A stretch of 64,000 bases of DNA from Syntrophothermus lipocalidus DSM 12680 (GCF_000092405.1 NC_014220.1:2232001-2296000); one strand, 5' to 3'. Shown: positions 42,862 through 51,504, counted from the stretch's first letter. Made by a program: numbers and translations. The notes: generated by a model from the sequence alone, not told the origin.

Positions 42862-43563
42862 TTACCTGGCCTTTTGCATAACACTGACAGGATTTATCTT
42901 AATGCCAGGGCCCATGGTCGATGAAACAGCTATGGAGCGCAAATACTGTCCTTTAGCAGCCGGCGGTTTGGCCTTGATCAGTGCTTCTACAAACGCACCG
43001 AAGTTTTCTTCCAGTTTATCAAGATCGAAAGAGACCTTACCAATAGGACCGTGAACGATAGCTGTCTTATCCACCCTGAATTCGATTCTCCCGGCCTTGA
43101 GTTCCTTAACAGTCCGGGCTATGTCAAAGGTGACCGTACCTGACTTCGGATTCGGCATAAGCCCGCGAGGGCCGAGAATCTTACCCAGCTTACCAACTAC
43201 CCCCATCATGTCAGGAGTAGCCACGGCCACGTCAAAGTCAAGCCACCCTCCTCGTATTTTCTCCGCCAGTTCTTCTCCTCCCACTACATCGGCTCCTGCT
43301 TCTTCCGCTTCCTTCACCTTTTCGCCTTTGGCAAACACCAATACCCTCCTCGTCTTTCCGGTGCCGTGCGGAAGTCCAACTGTACCCCGAACTTGCTGAT
43401 CAGCGTGGCGAGGATCAACCCCCAGCCTAACCGACAGCTCCACCGTCTCGTCGAACTTGGCACTAGCCAGCTCCTTAACCAGCTGCAGGGCTTCACCTGG
43501 CTCATAAAGCCGATTGCGATCGATTTTCTTTAGAGCTTCCAAATACTTCTTTCCTCTCTTCAT
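42862..43563 (-). CDS. rplA: 50S ribosomal protein L1
   Basis: 233 residues from the ATG at 43563 (AAGGAGG ten bases upstream; a TTG three codons earlier is too close to it). [20 protein letters not shown] and [16 protein letters not shown] are conserved. Forms the L1 stalk. 53 bp after rplK. Confidence 0.97.
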   Translation of the reverse strand: MKRGKKYLEALKKIDRNRLYEPGEALQLVKELASAKFDETVELSVRLGVDPRHADQQVRGTVGLPHGTGKTRRVLVFAKGEKVKEAEEAGADVVGGEELAEKIRGGWLDFDVAVATPDMMGVVGKLGKILGPRGLMPNPKSGTVTFDIARTVKELKAGRIEFRVDKTAIVHGPIGKVSFDLDKLEENFGAFVEALIKAKPPAAKGQYLRSIAVSSTMGPGIKINPVSVMQKAR

Positions 43564-43616
43564 TGCGGACAAACCTCCTTGTGGTAGTCTCGGACTTACG
43601 TCCTCCCACTGGTTTC

Positions 43617-44039
43617 TTATTCGATGGTGATTCCCATGCTACGGGCTGTTCCCTCAATCATCCTCATCGCGGCCTCCAAGTCACAGGCATTTAGGTCCTG
43701 CATCTTCTGCTCGGCGATCTCTCTGACTTTGGCCCGGCTTATCTTCGCTACCTTGTTTCGGTTAGGTACCCCAGAACCCTTCTCAATGCCAGCTGCCTTT
43801 TTCAGAAGATCCGAGGCCGGGGGTGACTTCAGGACGAACGTAAAAGAACGGTCATCATAAACCGTAATCTCTACCGGAATGATAAACCCGGTCTGGTTGG
43901 CCGTCCTAGCATTGTAATCCTTGCAGAAAGCCATTATGTTAACGCCGTACTGACCCAAAGCTGGACCAACAGGGGGAGCCGGCGTAGCTTTCCCGGCCGG
44001 AATCTGTAGTTTGACTATTCCTATAACCTTTCTTGCCAT
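43617..44039 (-). CDS. rplK: 50S ribosomal protein L11
   Basis: 140 residues from the ATG at 44039 with GGAGGTG upstream. [20 protein letters not shown] and the closing [15 protein letters not shown] are diagnostic. Base of the L7/L12 stalk; binds the GTPase-centre rRNA. Confidence 0.98.
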   Translation of the reverse strand: MARKVIGIVKLQIPAGKATPAPPVGPALGQYGVNIMAFCKDYNARTANQTGFIIPVEITVYDDRSFTFVLKSPPASDLLKKAAGIEKGSGVPNRNKVAKISRAKVREIAEQKMQDLNACDLEAAMRMIEGTARSMGITIE

Positions 44040-44088
44040 CTCTACACCTCCTCGAATCAAAACTAATCACAATACTAATTACTGGAAG

Positions 44089-44688
44089 TCACAGTTTCTC
44101 TACCTGCTCGTAATCTAACTCCACCGGGGTCTCACGGCCAAACATCGAAATGTTTACCCTCAGCTTCCCCCGATCAGCCAGAATCTCCTTAACCATGCCT
44201 TCGAAGTTTTCAAACGGACCGCTTTTAACCCGCACGTATTCCCCTACTTCAACATCGATTTTAGGCTTGGTTTCCAACATGCCCATGTGCTTAAGTATCT
44301 TTTGAACCTCGTGCGGCTGCAAAGGAATAGGCTTGGTCCCGCTGCCTACAAATCCAGTGACTCCTGGAGTATGCCTGACCGTGACCCAAGAATCGTCAGT
44401 CATTATCATTTCAACCAAAACGTACCCCGGAAAGATGCGCTTCTTAGTGACTTTCTTCTGCCCGCCTTTGTATTCGACCTCGTCCTCTTCCGGAATCAAT
44501 ACCTGGAAAATCTGGTTTTCCATGTTCATCGAAGCTACTCTCTTCTCGAGGTTCGCCTTGACCTTGTTCTCGTAACCGGAATAGGTATGTACTACATACC
44601 AGCGCCTTTCCGGATTGTCTGTCCCTACCTCAACATTCCTAGATTCCTTTTCCTCGTCCAAGGATATAAGGGACACCTCCTCCACCAC
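44089..44688 (-). CDS. nusG: Transcription termination/antitermination factor NusG
   Basis: 199 residues as read from a GTG at 44688. The N-terminal NGN domain starts at about residue 29 (RRWYVVHTYSGYENKVKANL) and the KOW domain is near the end (YVRVKSGPFENFEGMVKEI). The acidic 28 residues before the NGN domain are longer than usual, so a start farther in is possible. Follows secE directly. Confidence 0.95.
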   Translation of the reverse strand: MVEEVSLISLDEEKESRNVEVGTDNPERRWYVVHTYSGYENKVKANLEKRVASMNMENQIFQVLIPEEDEVEYKGGQKKVTKKRIFPGYVLVEMIMTDDSWVTVRHTPGVTGFVGSGTKPIPLQPHEVQKILKHMGMLETKPKIDVEVGEYVRVKSGPFENFEGMVKEILADRGKLRVNISMFGRETPVELDYEQVEKL

Positions 44689-44690
44689 TC

Positions 44691-44930
44691 CTACTGAACA
44701 GCGTTAAAAAGCAGTTCCAACAAATACGATAATAAGAAATCAAAGGCCCATATGATTACTGCCACCAAAGCCACTGAGATCAAAACCACTGCCGTGTAAG
44801 CCACTAACTGGTTACGGTTCGGCCAATGGACCTTTTTCAGCTCGTTATAAACCCCCCTAAGGTAATCCCTTACGTACCCCCAGCGAACCATGAGAGAGGA
44901 CTGCTCTTGCTTCTTCACTCCAGCCACCAT
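44691..44930 (-). CDS. secE: Protein translocase subunit SecE
   Basis: 79 residues: an amphipathic stretch (YLRGVYNELKKVHWPNRNQL) with the conserved KKVxWP motif, then one membrane helix. Clamps SecY. Position rpmG-secE-nusG is standard. Confidence 0.96.
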   Translation of the reverse strand: MVAGVKKQEQSSLMVRWGYVRDYLRGVYNELKKVHWPNRNQLVAYTAVVLISVALVAVIIWAFDFLLSYLLELLFNAVQ

Positions 44931-44975
44931 GTATTCACACCTTCAATTATTTACTGTTACCGCGAGATACCTGCC

Positions 44976-45125
44976 CTACTTCGTCTCTTTGTGTAGGGTA
45001 TGGGTATTACAGAACCTGCAATACTTTCGTATCTCCATCTTCTCCGGATGTTTTCTCTTATCCTTGGTAGTGACATAGTTGCGTTGTTTGCACTGACTGC
45101 AGGCTAAGGTTATTCCTACGCGCAT
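44976..45125 (-). CDS. rpmG: 50S ribosomal protein L33 (zinc-type)
   Basis: 49 residues from the ATG at 45125 ([17 protein letters not shown]), with GGGGGTG just upstream; a longer frame to 45224 has no ribosome site. Two CxxC pairs, CSQCK and CRFCN, mark the C+ form. Confidence 0.97.
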   Translation of the reverse strand: MRVGITLACSQCKQRNYVTTKDKRKHPEKMEIRKYCRFCNTHTLHKETK

Positions 45126-45327
45126 TACTGCACCCCCTAATCGCAAATTGCCTATCCTACTGTAGCATAAGCCAAAATCACTGTCAACCTTGACCCGACA
45201 ACCGTCTAAACTCTCAGCCATCAATCACCTTACCGGTCCATCCCACGGAACACGTCGATCAAGTAAGTCATGACCAAGCGACGATATAAAATAAAGGAAG
45301 TGAGTTATCCCACTTCCCTGATTGCTT

Positions 45328-45404
45328 TGGTAGCGGTGCAGGGACTCGAACCCCGGACACTGCGGGTATGAACCGCATGCTCTAGCCAGCTGAGCTACAC
45401 CGCC
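45328..45404 (-). tRNA. tRNA-Met (CAT), elongator
   Basis: 77 nt with encoded CCA. Acceptor GGCGGTG/CACCGCT, anticodon loop GGTTCATACC, T-loop GGTTCGAGTCC. The 5' G, rather than an unpaired C, marks it as the elongator form. Last of a five-tRNA cluster read on the minus strand. Confidence 0.93.
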
Positions 45405-45428
45405 ACGACTCTATTCGTAGACATGAAA

Positions 45429-45504
45429 TGGAGCCCATAACCGGATTCGAACCGGTGACCTTATCCTTACCAAGGATACGCTCTGCCTCCTGAGCTATAT
45501 GGGC
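45429..45504 (-). tRNA. tRNA-Thr (GGT)
   Basis: 76 nt with encoded CCA. Acceptor GCCCATA/TATGGGC, anticodon stem-loop ATCCTTGGTAAGGAT (anticodon GGT), T-loop GGTTCGAATCC. Confidence 0.95.
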
Positions 45505-45508
45505 ACGT

Positions 45509-45584
45509 TGGTTGCGGGGGCTGGATTTGAACCAGCAACCTTCGGGTTATGAGCCCGACGAGCTACCTGCTGCTCCACCCCGCG
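45509..45584 (-). tRNA. tRNA-fMet (CAT), initiator
   Basis: 76 nt with encoded CCA. It begins CGCGGGGTGGAGCAG and has the three G-C pairs around the anticodon (CGGGCTCATAACCCG), both hallmarks of the initiator. The first base C is unpaired with A72. The D-loop is one base shorter than in common relatives. Confidence 0.95.
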
Positions 45585-45670
45585 ACGTTGATGAGACCGC
45601 CTCAATGGCTAGACCATCTCAAGATTTATTTGATCTTTCTCCGAACCGCGCAGTACTCGGTTGTAACAAA

Positions 45671-45755
45671 TGGTGGAGGGAGCTGGATTCGAACCAGCGA
45701 AGGCTGTGCCAACAGATTTACAGTCTGCCCCCTTTGGCCGCTTGGGTATCCCTCC
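45671..45755 (-). tRNA. tRNA-Tyr (GTA)
   Basis: 85 nt with a long variable arm and encoded CCA. Acceptor GGAGGGA/TCCCTCC, anticodon arm CAGACTGTAAATCTG. Confidence 0.95.
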
Positions 45756-45768
45756 ATTTTTTGCTGGT

Positions 45769-45843
45769 TGGAGCCGAGCACAGGACTCGAACCCGCAACC
45801 TGCTGATTACAAATCAGCTGCTCTACCATTGAGCTAGCTCGGC
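45769..45843 (-). tRNA. tRNA-Thr (TGT)
   Basis: 75 nt with encoded CCA. Acceptor GCCGAGC/GCTCGGC, anticodon arm GCTGATTTGTAATCAGC. First tRNA of the cluster, directly after a promoter; together with the GGT isoacceptor it covers most Thr codons. Confidence 0.95.
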
Positions 45844-45854
45844 TCAGCATTTAT

Positions 45855-45882
45855 ATTATACGGCATTCTTTCGGTTAGTCAA
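45855..45882 (-). promoter_or_regulatory. Promoter of the tRNA cluster
   Basis: TTGACT (45882-45877), a 16-base spacer and TATAAT (45860-45855) on the minus strand, 12 bp before tRNA-Thr(TGT). It probably also drives rpmG-secE-nusG and the L11 operon by read-through, since no other strong promoter is seen before rplK. Confidence 0.8.
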
Positions 45883-45903
45883 GAATATAACTCGCCGCAT
45901 TTT

Positions 45904-46557
45904 TCAGGATTCCATTTCTTCTCTGTCTTCCAAAAACTTTTCTAATTTCCGTTTAACCCTCTGCAAAGCGTTATCTATAGACTTAACGTGCCGCTTGAGA
46001 TCCAGGGCGATCTCTTGATACGACTTGCCTTCCAAGTAGGCCATCAAGACCTTCCATTCAAGCGAACTCAGTATTTCTCCCATCTTCTGTTCGATACAGA
46101 CAAATTCTTCCCTACTTATTACGATATCTTCCGGGTTAGTTATGCGAGTAGTTGCCAGGATATCCATCAAAGTCCGATCCGATTCATCGTCATAGATAGG
46201 TTTGTTCAATGAAACGTATGAATTGAGCGGAATGTGCTTCTGCCGCGTAGCGGTCTTTATAGCAGTGATAATCTGCCTGGTTATACACAGTTCTGCGAAA
46301 GCCCTAAAAGAGGTAAGCTTATCACCTTTATAATCTCGAATAGCCTTGAATAGTCCGATCATCCCCTCCTGGATGATGTCTTCCTTGTCCGCTCCGATGA
46401 GAAAATACGACCTAGCCTTGGCCCTGACGAAGTTCTTATACTTGTCCACCAAGTACTCAGTAGCCAACTGCTCGCCTTCCTGGGCAAGTTCCACTATTTC
46501 TTCATCGGATAGATCGTCATAAGCTACGTCGCACCTCTTGTAGGCAAGTAAGCTCAT
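45904..46557 (-). CDS. sigH: RNA polymerase sigma-H factor (sporulation)
   Basis: 217 residues. Region 2 is visible as YKNFVRAKARSYFLIGADKE and EDIIQEGMIGLFKAIRDY; region 4 has EWKVLMAYLEGKSYQEIAL. Closest to SigH, the stationary-phase and early-sporulation factor, by length and by its position before rpmG-secE-nusG. Confidence 0.94.
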   Translation of the reverse strand: MSLLAYKRCDVAYDDLSDEEIVELAQEGEQLATEYLVDKYKNFVRAKARSYFLIGADKEDIIQEGMIGLFKAIRDYKGDKLTSFRAFAELCITRQIITAIKTATRQKHIPLNSYVSLNKPIYDDESDRTLMDILATTRITNPEDIVISREEFVCIEQKMGEILSSLEWKVLMAYLEGKSYQEIALDLKRHVKSIDNALQRVKRKLEKFLEDREEMES

Positions 46558-46631
46558 CTAACCGCCCCCAGACTTTGGTATCTATTCAGTTTTATAAAGC
46601 TCGAGAAACCCGGACATATACAAGCAATTTA

Positions 46632-46661
46632 ATTATATAGCCATTAAATTTCTTAAGTCAA
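46632..46661 (-). promoter_or_regulatory. sigH promoter
   Basis: TTGACT (46661-46656), an 18-base spacer and TATAAT (46637-46632) on the minus strand, in the 210-bp gap between yacP and sigH. Confidence 0.78.
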
Positions 46662-46767
46662 GCTATGGTACGTCCTGCCTGCCGAACCGGTAGGTCACTT
46701 TGCTGTACACACGCCCTAAATTAATATCATCGCCTCCCCACCCGTCGAGCTACCACGCCCGCTCTGG

Positions 46768-47283
46768 TCATCGCTTACGCCTGATATCCAGCAGCTTCCT
46801 GACCTTCTCGCTCAACCGGTTTACTAAAAGCCTGTCGGATATGGATTCCGGTTTTTCCCATTCCTTGAGTTTGAGCAAGGTTTCTTCTACCTCGTGATAC
46901 AGTTCCCTGGCGGAAACCCTGTAAGCTCCTTTTCCAAAGACTATCCTCTGTTCGGTCCAATCCGAGGTCGCCACGTAGACCTCCTGTTCCTCTTCAGCCG
47001 CGTAGTCCCCAACCAATCTCTCTATAACTTCGTCCGCGGTCTCACCTTCTCGGGAAAACAGAACCTCAACCCCGTTAAACGTTTCCCTGCTACCGACAGC
47101 CCCTTTCACCTGATGAGCATCGAAAACGATGACAACCTGCCGGCCTGTGAAACCGGCGTAGTTGATCATCAATTCCACCAACTTCTCCCGAGCCCTCTGT
47201 AAATTGTCGCTTTTCAGCCTCGACAGTTCCGGCCAAGAATTGATGATGCTGTACCCGTCTACAAGAAGTACTGTTTTTCTCAT
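46768..47283 (-). CDS. yacP: NYN-domain endoribonuclease YacP/Rae1
   Basis: 171 residues from the ATG at 47283, which overlaps the rlmB stop (ATGA). The PIN-like NYN domain shows its acidic residues in LLVDGYSIINSWPEL, VVIVFDAHQVKG and ETADEVIERLVGDY, and in YVATSDWTEQRIVFGKG. Rae1 of B. subtilis is a ribosome-dependent mRNA endonuclease of this length in the same place. Confidence 0.92.
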   Translation of the reverse strand: MRKTVLLVDGYSIINSWPELSRLKSDNLQRAREKLVELMINYAGFTGRQVVIVFDAHQVKGAVGSRETFNGVEVLFSREGETADEVIERLVGDYAAEEEQEVYVATSDWTEQRIVFGKGAYRVSARELYHEVEETLLKLKEWEKPESISDRLLVNRLSEKVRKLLDIRRKR

Positions 47284-48032
47284 CCCTTTACTCCGCCATC
47301 CTGGTACCTCTGACGCAACACTTCGAAGGTAACCAGAGCACAAGCTGTTGAAACATTAAGAGAATTAAGCTGGCCAAACATAGGGATGCTTACAAGGATG
47401 TCGCAGTGTTCTCTCACCAACCGCCTGATGCCCCTGCCCTCGCCGCCAAAAACCAGCGCCAAAGGTGCTGCCAATGAAACCTCAAAATAGGTGTGGTTGG
47501 CCATCGCGTCTGCTCCTACTATCCACAAGCCACCTTGTTTTAGTTCCTCTATAGCCCGAACCAGATTAGTAACCAACGCTATCTTCATGTGTTCTACTGC
47601 ACCAGCCGAAGCCCTTCCTACTGCCGGCGTAACCTTCACCGAATGGTGGAGAGGCAGCACTATGCCATGAACCCCCGCACACTCAGCTGTCCGTATGATG
47701 GCTCCTAAGTTTTGCGGATCCTCCACCCCATCCAGCAGTATGAGAAATGGCTGTTCGCCCCGACTTTGGGTAAATTCCAAGATGTCTTCGATAGGCCAGT
47801 AATGATAAGGAGAGGCAAGGGCAACGACTCCCTGCGGTGAACCTGAAGCCGACATGCTCCTCAATTGATTCTTGCCGACGCTTTCGACCGGAATCCCCCG
47901 TTTGTGAGCATGGGCCAGTATTGACTCCACCCTGCGATCCTTCCTGGAATCATCCACGTAAATCCTATGAATCTGACGACCGGCCTTCAAAGCCTCGCTG
48001 ACCCAGTTTATCCCTTCAATCTGCTCGTTCAA
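47280..48032 (-). CDS. rlmB: 23S rRNA (guanosine-2'-O)-methyltransferase RlmB
   Basis: 250 residues from a TTG at 48032 (AGGGG six bases upstream), overlapping thyX by 17 bases. N-terminal L30e-like domain, then SPOUT methyltransferase motifs: LDGVEDPQNLGAIIRTAEC, LVFGGEGRGIRRLVREHCD and IPMFGQLNSLNVSTACA. Methylates a G in 23S rRNA using SAM. Confidence 0.94.
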   Translation of the reverse strand: MNEQIEGINWVSEALKAGRQIHRIYVDDSRKDRRVESILAHAHKRGIPVESVGKNQLRSMSASGSPQGVVALASPYHYWPIEDILEFTQSRGEQPFLILLDGVEDPQNLGAIIRTAECAGVHGIVLPLHHSVKVTPAVGRASAGAVEHMKIALVTNLVRAIEELKQGGLWIVGADAMANHTYFEVSLAAPLALVFGGEGRGIRRLVREHCDILVSIPMFGQLNSLNVSTACALVTFEVLRQRYQDGGVKG

Positions 48033-48816
48033 TTGGCACCCCTGTTAAATTCCTATATTTCTCTTGAATTTCCTTGCTCTTGCCGCAGCTCATCTTCCCT
48101 TCGGGGCATTTCCCCAACATGTAGCACCCGGGTCCGGCTTTGGCAAAAAGAGTAGGGGCTACCTGTCTCACCAGTCTCAACATCTCTTCTGCCAGTCTTC
48201 TTATCTCCCATTGAGCCCGATTACAGCAACGCTGGCGGAAGAAATTGAACAAGCTCCTGGCGTTCATCGTGACTATAAGCTTGGTTTCGCAAGCATTGGG
48301 CAAAACATAGCGGGCATCCTCGATTGCTTGTTTCTCTGCCTCCCGCTTCGCTACCTTTTCGTCTTTTCCTTCCTCAAGCAACTTTTTAAAATGCCGTTCA
48401 AAAAGGATTTCGGTCAGGGCACGGTAGTAGGCCTGATCCTCCTGCATCGCCTTCTCGAAAATATCTTTGGCTGCGGGGATCGCCTGTATCTCAGGCGGAA
48501 TCACATAATCAAACTGATCCTCTCTTACCCACCGCTGCGATTTTACGCTGTAGCTTGCTATTCGATGCCGTGTTATTTGGGCCAAAAGACTCCGGCTTAC
48601 ACCCTCAATCCCAAAAGTAAAGGTAGCATGTTCAATAGGACTTTCATGCCCCAATTCCGTCAGCATGTTTAAAAAATCGCTCGTTGTCTTGCTGTCTAAT
48701 CCTTCCATTATCCCGTCTATCCCCGATGGGGAGTAGCACAGCTTGGCAGCCACAGCTACAAGCTTCTCCGGTTCATAAGTGTGCTGAAGCAGCCTGACCT
48801 TGAGCCTGGTCTCCAT
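48016..48816 (-). CDS. thyX: FAD-dependent thymidylate synthase ThyX
   Basis: 266 residues. The ThyX motif RHRIASYSVKSQR (RHRx7S) is intact. It makes dTMP from dUMP using methylene-THF, FAD and NADPH, replacing ThyA. C-terminal part contains several cysteines (GPGCYMLGKCPEGKMSCG), which are found in some Firmicutes homologues. AGGAGG precedes the ATG. Upstream is a 668-bp repeat region, so its promoter is unclear. Confidence 0.95.
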   Translation of the reverse strand: METRLKVRLLQHTYEPEKLVAVAAKLCYSPSGIDGIMEGLDSKTTSDFLNMLTELGHESPIEHATFTFGIEGVSRSLLAQITRHRIASYSVKSQRWVREDQFDYVIPPEIQAIPAAKDIFEKAMQEDQAYYRALTEILFERHFKKLLEEGKDEKVAKREAEKQAIEDARYVLPNACETKLIVTMNARSLFNFFRQRCCNRAQWEIRRLAEEMLRLVRQVAPTLFAKAGPGCYMLGKCPEGKMSCGKSKEIQEKYRNLTGVPIERAD

Positions 48817-48843
48817 CTAATCAAGGCCTCCTGTTCCTTACAT

Positions 48844-48888
48844 AGACCCTCACGACACCTATCGGTGTTACCACTAGAGAATGAAAAT
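48844..48888. repeat. Hairpin repeat unit, copy 2
   Basis: AGACCCTCACGACACC-tatc-GGTGTTACCACTAGAGAATGAAAA. Only about five mismatches to copy 3 at 49258, in the same orientation. The two copies flank the 335-bp inverted-repeat element. Confidence 0.8.
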
Positions 48889-48982
48889 GCGGCTATGGAG
48901 GAGTGTTAGCCAGCTCGCTCCAAGACTCCTCGCCTGCAACACATCGGCTCTCTTCGGTGCGAAGCGGACCGCTCGGGATTCG

Positions 48983-49065
48983 TCCGGCACTCAGGGAATG
49001 GCATGCTCCGGGAAATCGCTGCTTACGGAAAGGGCTTCCAAGCTACACTCATCCTGAGTGCCGGA
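48983..49065. repeat. CCGGCACTCA inverted-repeat element, copy 2
   Basis: 83 bp bounded by TCCGGCACTCAGG (48983-48995) and CCTGAGTGCCGGA (49053-49065), a perfect 13-bp inverted repeat. The core differs from copies 1 and 3. Confidence 0.8.
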
Positions 49066-49137
49066 ACTCAGTCCCTCGCTGCTCGAAACCTCCTGTTTCT
49101 CGCTCCGCTTCGCAGCCCTCAGTTTCGCCGTGTGTTG

Positions 49138-49200
49138 TCCGGCACTCAACGGTAGTAGCGAGCGTCGTTCTATCATTGAGCCGTCGGGTTGAGTGCCGGA
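49138..49200. repeat. CCGGCACTCA inverted-repeat element, copy 3
   Basis: 63 bp bounded by TCCGGCACTCAAC (49138-49150) and GTTGAGTGCCGGA (49188-49200). The three bases inside the shared core vary between copies (CAG/CAGG/CAAC) but always pair within a copy, which points to selection for, or copying of, the pairing. Confidence 0.8.
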
Positions 49201-49244
49201 GCTCGTCATACGTCGCTCGCCCGGCTAACACTCCCCCTTCGACT

Positions 49245-49406
49245 CTATTTTCGGGGCAGACCCTCACGACACCTTCCGGTGTCACCACTACAGAATGAAA
49301 ATACCGACACGCTTGCCAACAACGCGGACATCTATATGCCAATTTTATAATCATCTGTGAACATCTGTTAAAATCTGTGTTTATCAGTGGCTATTTTCGG
49401 GGCAGA
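49245..49406. repeat. 16-bp direct repeat enclosing hairpin unit copy 3
   Basis: CTATTTTCGGGGCAGA occurs exactly at 49245-49260 and 49391-49406. Between them lie hairpin unit copy 3 (49258-49302; GACACC-ttcc-GGTGTC) and a run of near-repeats ATCTGTGAAC, ATCTGTTAAA, ATCTGTGTTT (49352-49383). The 78 bp from 49407 to 49484 hold nothing I recognise. Confidence 0.75.
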
Positions 49407-49484
49407 TGATATTAGTTGCTTCTTATTCTACAACTTCTACAACCGCTGCGGTCCTATATAAGAAAATTTTCTCTGTAAACCGGC

Positions 49485-49940
49485 CTAGATCGCCGGTACC
49501 TCCAATTTTTCAAACTCCGACAATACCAGGCTCATGTACTTGTTAAGCTTTTCTTCTTCCCCTTTCAAGTAGAGATAGCCAAAAAGAGCTTCTAACCCCG
49601 TACTCAATCGGTAGTCAGAAATATCGACATTGCGAGGGGGTGTAAGTCTTTTGTTGTTCCTGGCTCGCCTTATAACGTCTTTTTCCTCTTCACTCAACTG
49701 AGGACTGATCTCCTTCAGCAGCCTGGCCTGAGTAGAAGCCCTGACCAGGCTAACCGCATCTCTATGAACCTCGCCCACCGGTCGGTTGCCTTTCGCCAAC
49801 AGCTGGGTCCTCACATAAAGCTCATACACCGCATCACCGACATAAGCCAAAAGAACCGGTGACATTTGATTAACCCGTTCGCCTTCAAATCTTTCCAGTA
49901 GCTTCAATTCTCCATCTTGCCCCTTCTCTGGTGTCTTCAA
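49485..49940 (-). CDS. mrnC: Mini-ribonuclease III
   Basis: 151 residues from a TTG at 49940 with AGGAG six bases upstream, inside the end of cysS (56-base overlap). RNase III-like catalytic core without an RNA-binding domain: LLAYVGDAVYELYVRTQLL and LEALFGYLYLKGEEEKL, holding the acidic metal ligands. Trims 23S rRNA precursors in Bacillus. Confidence 0.93.
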   Translation of the reverse strand: MKTPEKGQDGELKLLERFEGERVNQMSPVLLAYVGDAVYELYVRTQLLAKGNRPVGEVHRDAVSLVRASTQARLLKEISPQLSEEEKDVIRRARNNKRLTPPRNVDISDYRLSTGLEALFGYLYLKGEEEKLNKYMSLVLSEFEKLEVPAI

Positions 49941-51504
49941 CGACGACTCCTATTTTCTTGAGGTTGTCTCGGATAACATCGGCGGTGGTGAAGTCCTTGT
50001 TCCTTCTGGCCTCCGACCGCCAGCTGAGCAAAGGCTCTATCAAATCAGACACATTCACCGGTCGGTTTGCTCTCCAGGTACTGCCGCTAAACGTGTCTTC
50101 AATCTCTATTCCCGCCGATTGCAAACAACTTAGAATGCGTTCGACCCTCTCTAAACTCCCTGACTCCAGCGCCTCTTCCTTCATCTCAAACAATATCTCA
50201 ATGACTTTATCCGATATTCCATGCCCTTTATGCTCGAAGTCTTCGCTCAAAAAACCTAAGATATTCCCTCCCAACAACGTGAATACTCGATAAGCTTCCT
50301 TAATCGCAGCCGGCGCCTTTGAGCTTCCTTCTCCTTCCCAGAAATCAAGGTAAGCGTTGATCTCACGGGCCATATCAAAAAGATACCCTATCGCCTGAGC
50401 CGTGTTAAAATCATCGTCCATGGCCACTTCAAACTTCTCTTTCAACTCATGCAGGCGAGATACAAAACCCTTGTCTGCATCTCTAGTCTCATCATTCGCT
50501 TCCACTTCTTCATTTTTCACCACTTCGTTCAGCCGACGGAGCGTGTTGTTAAGCCTAGCTAAGGCCCGGCCAGCTTCTTCCAGTTTCGTATTGTCGAAGT
50601 CGAGCGGGCTCCGGTAGTGGGTGGACCCTAAGTAAAACCTTACCACTTCGGCTGGATACTGGCTGAGTATTTCTCTCAGAATAAAGAAGTTTCCGAGAGA
50701 CTTCGACATCTTCTCCTTGTTCACGGTTATAAATCCGTTGTGTAGCCAGTAGCGCACAAATGGCCGTCCGCTGTACGCCTCGCTTTGTGCAATCTCGTTT
50801 TCATGGTGGGGGAAAACCAAGTCCGCTCCCCCGCCGTGAATATCCAAGGTTTCCCCCAGGTACTTCATGGCCATAACCGAGCATTCGATGTGCCAACCTG
50901 GTCGTCCCGGTCCCCAGGGGCTTTCCCAAGCAGGTTCACCCGGCTTCGCCTCCTTCCACAGAGCAAAATCCATAGGATCCTCTTTACGTTCGTCCACTTC
51001 CACCCTGGCCCCAGCCAACATCTCCTCCAACGAACGCCCCGAAAGCTGCCCGTAACGTTCAAACGCTCTTACCCGGTAATACACATCTCCACCTATTCTG
51101 TAAGCGTAACCTTTCTCAACCAGGGTTTCGATAACTCTTATAATATCGGGGATATGGTCGCTTACCCGGGGATGGTAGTCAGCTCTTTTTACTCCAAGAG
51201 CATCTGCATCTCGAAAGTATTCGTCGATGTATTTTCCGGCCACTTCGGCTGCCGATTTCCCTTCTTCTTGACTCCGCTGGATTATCTTGTCATCGACATC
51301 GGTGAAGTTCTGGACATACGTAACCTCGTATCCTTTATATTGTAAATACCTTCTTATAATGTCAAAAACAACTAACGGCCGAGCATTCCCCAGGTGAATG
51401 TAGTTGTAAGTGGTAGGCCCGCACACGTACATCTTGACCTTGTTCGGTTCAAGCGTATTTAGTCTTTCCTTTCTTCTGCTTAAGGTGTTGTAAACCTGTA
51501 TCAC
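49885..51504 (-). CDS. cysS: Cysteinyl-tRNA synthetase
   Basis: 539 residues from a GTG at 51504 (GGAAGG upstream), giving the normal start [15 protein letters not shown] and overlapping cysE by 56 bases. Class I motifs are HIGH-like YIHLGNARP and KMSKSLGNF; zinc ligands include the Cys in VCGPTTYN and in HIECSVM, and the following His in [12 protein letters not shown] somewhat long C-terminal region compared with E. coli. Confidence 0.96.
   Translation of the reverse strand: MIQVYNTLSRRKERLNTLEPNKVKMYVCGPTTYNYIHLGNARPLVVFDIIRRYLQYKGYEVTYVQNFTDVDDKIIQRSQEEGKSAAEVAGKYIDEYFRDADALGVKRADYHPRVSDHIPDIIRVIETLVEKGYAYRIGGDVYYRVRAFERYGQLSGRSLEEMLAGARVEVDERKEDPMDFALWKEAKPGEPAWESPWGPGRPGWHIECSVMAMKYLGETLDIHGGGADLVFPHHENEIAQSEAYSGRPFVRYWLHNGFITVNKEKMSKSLGNFFILREILSQYPAEVVRFYLGSTHYRSPLDFDNTKLEEAGRALARLNNTLRRLNEVVKNEEVEANDETRDADKGFVSRLHELKEKFEVAMDDDFNTAQAIGYLFDMAREINAYLDFWEGEGSSKAPAAIKEAYRVFTLLGGNILGFLSEDFEHKGHGISDKVIEILFEMKEEALESGSLERVERILSCLQSAGIEIEDTFSGSTWRANRPVNVSDLIEPLLSWRSEARRNKDFTTADVIRDNLKKIGVVVEDTREGARWRIEATGKI

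Larger units (their letters stand above)
48900..49234. repeat. Composite element bounded by a 12-bp inverted repeat
   Basis: GGAGTGTTAGCC (48900-48911) and GGCTAACACTCC (49223-49234) are exact inverted copies enclosing 335 bp. The interior is GC-rich with recurring TCGCTC / GCTTCGCAG strings and carries two CCGGCACTCA elements. ORFs run through on both strands but look like by-products of the composition; no transposase or known protein is seen. Similar in shape to a non-autonomous mobile element, by inference. Confidence 0.65.

Noticed and set aside
45512-45850. ORFs across the tRNA cluster
   Set aside because: They are translations of tRNA genes; the tRNA structures fully explain the sequence.
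48903-49354. ORFs of 70-130 codons on both strands in the thyX-mrnC gap
   Set aside because: They run straight through the inverted repeats, lack ribosome sites and have no recognisable protein features; they follow from the GC-rich repeat composition.
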